A DNA stretch of 64,000 nt from Tsuneonella rigui. GTDB taxonomy: Bacteria; Pseudomonadota; Alphaproteobacteria; Sphingomonadales; Sphingomonadaceae. The stretch lies in assembly GCF_003958625.1 (NCBI RefSeq), contig NZ_RSEL01000026.1, positions 30,654-94,653 of the forward strand. The letters run 5' to 3'. A program made the position numbers and the translations under genes. Under the pieces are notes generated by a model, which did no database searches, was not told the origin of the DNA, and saw only the letters and a list, made by a program, of their open reading frames with translations. Of the stretch, positions 61,503 to 64,000 are shown one piece after another (positions within the stretch are counted from its first letter, which is position 1; each line of letters starts with the position of its first letter).

Positions 61503-62891
61503 TCAGAAATCGATCTGTGCCCGCGCCCCGAGGGCGTCGACCGAGTAGTTGCGGTCGCCACTGGCGGCCGGCAGAAATGCGTCGCTGTAGAGCAGGTGGC
61601 CATAGCTCAACATGAACCGGGTGTAGTCGGTCGGGGTCCACACCACACCGAGCTCGTAGCCGTCCTGCTTACCGCCGATCACGCCAGCATCGATCAGGTC
61701 GAGATAGTCGTAGCGGACGTTGACCTGCACCGCGCCAAAGCCGCCCTTGTCGACCGGGCGCTTGGGCTTCACCCGATCGAACACGCCGCCCTTGTAGCCG
61801 CGCGTGTCGCCTTTGGTGAGGAACAGGCCCGCCTCGACATAACCGCCGAAGAAGGTGGGATCGGTCAGCGCGCCCGGGCGGTCGACGCGTTGCCAGTGCG
61901 CCTCGCTCGCGACGTGGAATGGTCCCTGGATGTACGCGGCTTCGAGGCCGTGGCCCAGTTCGCTCACCGCCCTGACGTTTCCGGTGTCAATGAAGCGTAT
62001 ATCGGGAGTGTGGATCAGCGGCCGAACACGGTACCGAACAGACGAAGCACTGTCGTTGAGGTCGTGATAGTGGACCGATCCGCCCAGATGCAGCTGGCCG
62101 GTGCCGATCTTGGGCGCGAACACCGCGCGGCCATCGAACGAATAGGAGTTGTTCTCGTCGTTGTTGAGGTCGGCGGCGTTGTCGGTGAATGCACCGCCCT
62201 GCAGCAGGACATCGCCCTTCGCGTAGGTGGCGCTCACGCCGACCCGGCGTTCGTAGCCGAAGGCGGTGTTGACGGCGGCGCGTTCGACGAAGCTCGGGAA
62301 CAGGTCGCTGGTCAGTTCCTCCAGCCCCCAGAACGGCTTGTGCTGGCCGACGGTGAACTGGAGTTCCTTCGATGCCTGGTAGGTCAGGTAGAGGTCGGTG
62401 ATCTCCACCGCGCTCGCGGCGACATCGATTTCGGCGCGGTAGCCGAAGCCGCCGGGGATCTTGCCCTCGAAGCCGAGATAGGCGCGCCGGACCTCGCTGC
62501 CAAAGCCGGTGCTTGCGTCCGAAATGCCAGTTGGGCTGCTGACGGTACCGGCATCGAACTGCAGCCGCCCGCGCGGCTTGAAGGTCCAGCCGTTCGCGGT
62601 GGTCAGTTCGGGTGCGCCTTTCCAGGCGATCTGTGTCTCAGTGTTGGCGGCGGTGGCGCTCGCGGGCGCTGCCGTCGCCGCGCTCGTGGCTGCGGTTGTC
62701 GCCTGCGTCTCCGCCTTGGTCGCCGCGAGCTGCGCCTCGAGCGTATCGATCCGGCTGGCCATCGCCGCCATCTGGGCGCGCATCGCGGCGAGCTCCTGCG
62801 CCATGGCCGAGGCGTCCTGCGCCGCGGCGGGAGCGGTCCAGCCCGCCGAGAGCGCGATCGCCGCGGCCGACGCTATCAGTCGATTGTTCAC
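61503..62891 (-). CDS. OprO/OprP-type (phosphate-selective) porin
   Basis: 462 residues. A signal peptide begins at GTG 62891 (MNNRLIASAAAIALSAGWTAPAAA). A periplasmic coiled-coil segment follows, with the DTLEAQLAATKAETQ heptad-like stretch and a Thr/Ala-rich linker (about 52-80). The OprO/P porin barrel starts at GWTFKPRGRLQFDAG and contains GFGYRAEIDVAASAVEITDLYLTYQ and a final ARAQIDF aromatic end. A GTG start is chosen because AGGGGC lies 9 bases upstream; an ATG at 62921 lacks a ribosome binding site. A clear Pho box lies upstream. Confidence 0.88.
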   Translation of the reverse strand: MNNRLIASAAAIALSAGWTAPAAAQDASAMAQELAAMRAQMAAMASRIDTLEAQLAATKAETQATTAATSAATAAPASATAANTETQIAWKGAPELTTANGWTFKPRGRLQFDAGTVSSPTGISDASTGFGSEVRRAYLGFEGKIPGGFGYRAEIDVAASAVEITDLYLTYQASKELQFTVGQHKPFWGLEELTSDLFPSFVERAAVNTAFGYERRVGVSATYAKGDVLLQGGAFTDNAADLNNDENNSYSFDGRAVFAPKIGTGQLHLGGSVHYHDLNDSASSVRYRVRPLIHTPDIRFIDTGNVRAVSELGHGLEAAYIQGPFHVASEAHWQRVDRPGALTDPTFFGGYVEAGLFLTKGDTRGYKGGVFDRVKPKRPVDKGGFGAVQVNVRYDYLDLIDAGVIGGKQDGYELGVVWTPTDYTRFMLSYGHLLYSDAFLPAASGDRNYSVDALGARAQIDF

Positions 62892-62952
62892 TTGAGGATG
62901 CCCCTGTCCATTAGCCGCCATCGGGTGTTGGTTACGCCAATATGGCGGCCGT

Positions 62953-62970
62953 GTGACAGCGTTGTGACAC
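62953..62970 (-). promoter_or_regulatory. Pho box (PhoB binding site) upstream of the porin
   Basis: On the porin strand the sequence is GTGTCACAACGCTGTCAC: two TGTCAC repeats 11 bp apart, as in CTGTCAT-N4-CTGTCAT. A CATATT -10-like element follows 8 bases further on, the spacing expected when PhoB replaces a -35. The porin start codon is about 60 bases downstream. Confidence 0.7.
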
Positions 62971-63053
62971 GATACGTCCACCGTGCGATCCGCATCGCGC
63001 TTGCCGCTAACTGGTTGCAACTGTAACGGCGCGTTCCGAAGGAGACCCGTCAG

Positions 63054-64000
<947 letters not shown>

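Noticed and set aside
62892..62921. ATG at 62921 as the porin start
   Set aside because: No ribosome binding site precedes it and it would put 10 polar residues before the signal peptide, whereas the GTG at 62891 has AGGGG at the right distance.

Overview
The window is a stretch of high-GC chromosome from an alphaproteobacterium, most likely of the order Sphingomonadales (Erythrobacter/Sphingomonas type). This is inferred from gene content and style: many paired TonB/porin, CoA-ligase and acyl-CoA dehydrogenase genes, an HWE-family histidine kinase, a possible EcfG-type (general stress response) promoter, a paired CCCCGGA-type palindromic repeat, and GTG/TTG starts placed behind good ribosome binding sites. 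No rRNA, tRNA, CRISPR array, transposase or prophage block was seen. Both window edges cut genes: a sulfotransferase at the left edge and alanine dehydrogenase at the right.

Layout. 0-3.75 kb: a sulfotransferase fragment, then an accessory patch: a membrane-anchored staphylococcal-nuclease-like protein, a separate Excalibur-domain protein, a possible M15-like protein, and a conspicuously AT-rich SIR2-like (probable NAD-consuming) gene that overlaps the end of nrdB by one base. 3.75-12.9 kb: class I ribonucleotide reductase in two pieces, nrdB (with a NrdR-box-like palindrome) and nrdA (without an ATP cone, with a long structured leader). Between them sit a predicted small RNA, a short acidic protein, a PepSY-TM protein and an envelope/polysaccharide group (FemAB-like, GNAT, glycosyltransferase, polysaccharide deacetylase) that contains an elaborate nested inverted repeat. 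A ClpP-fold protein diverges from nrdA. 12.9-27.5 kb: housekeeping and metabolic genes: hydrolases, nadB, an orphan ABC ATPase, a zf-CHCC protein, tldD, DUF924, CHRD lipoprotein, SDR, P-loop kinase, a Tat-type exported protein and guaA. 27.5-33 kb: MFS efflux, DUF4337, two copies of a 67-bp promoter-like repeat heading a putative small RNA and a 26-residue peptide gene, then a CoA ligase/M20 peptidase pair. 33-36.5 kb: gyrB (apparently leaderless) overlapping a Rap1a-like secreted protein. 36.7-43.2 kb: 5'-nucleotidase, TetR regulator, and leucine-catabolism genes (methylcrotonyl-CoA carboxylase beta, isovaleryl-CoA dehydrogenase). 43.3-49.5 kb: HWE kinase, a two-gene osmoprotectant ABC transporter with a fused permease/binding protein, DUF2147, a MidA/NDUFAF7-type methyltransferase and lgt. 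49.6-58.7 kb: acyl-CoA synthetase, glnD, cold-shock protein, PLP-binding YggS, a ThiE-like protein and ftsK. 58.8-64 kb: a TonB-dependent receptor and a convergent phosphate-type porin that carries a clear Pho box, then ald.

How the parts connect. nrdA and nrdB are 5 kb apart, but each has a NrdR-box-like palindrome upstream, so they may be co-regulated; neither subunit has an ATP cone. The porin is probably induced by phosphate starvation through PhoB. The ivd-HWE kinase intergenic region contains a perfect 16-bp palindrome that could be an operator. The most promising unexplained items are the SIR2-like gene coupled to nrdB, the duplicated GTTGCG-palindrome promoter modules with their small transcripts, the possible stress-regulated small RNA upstream of the acidic protein, and the Rap1a-like gene coupled to gyrB.
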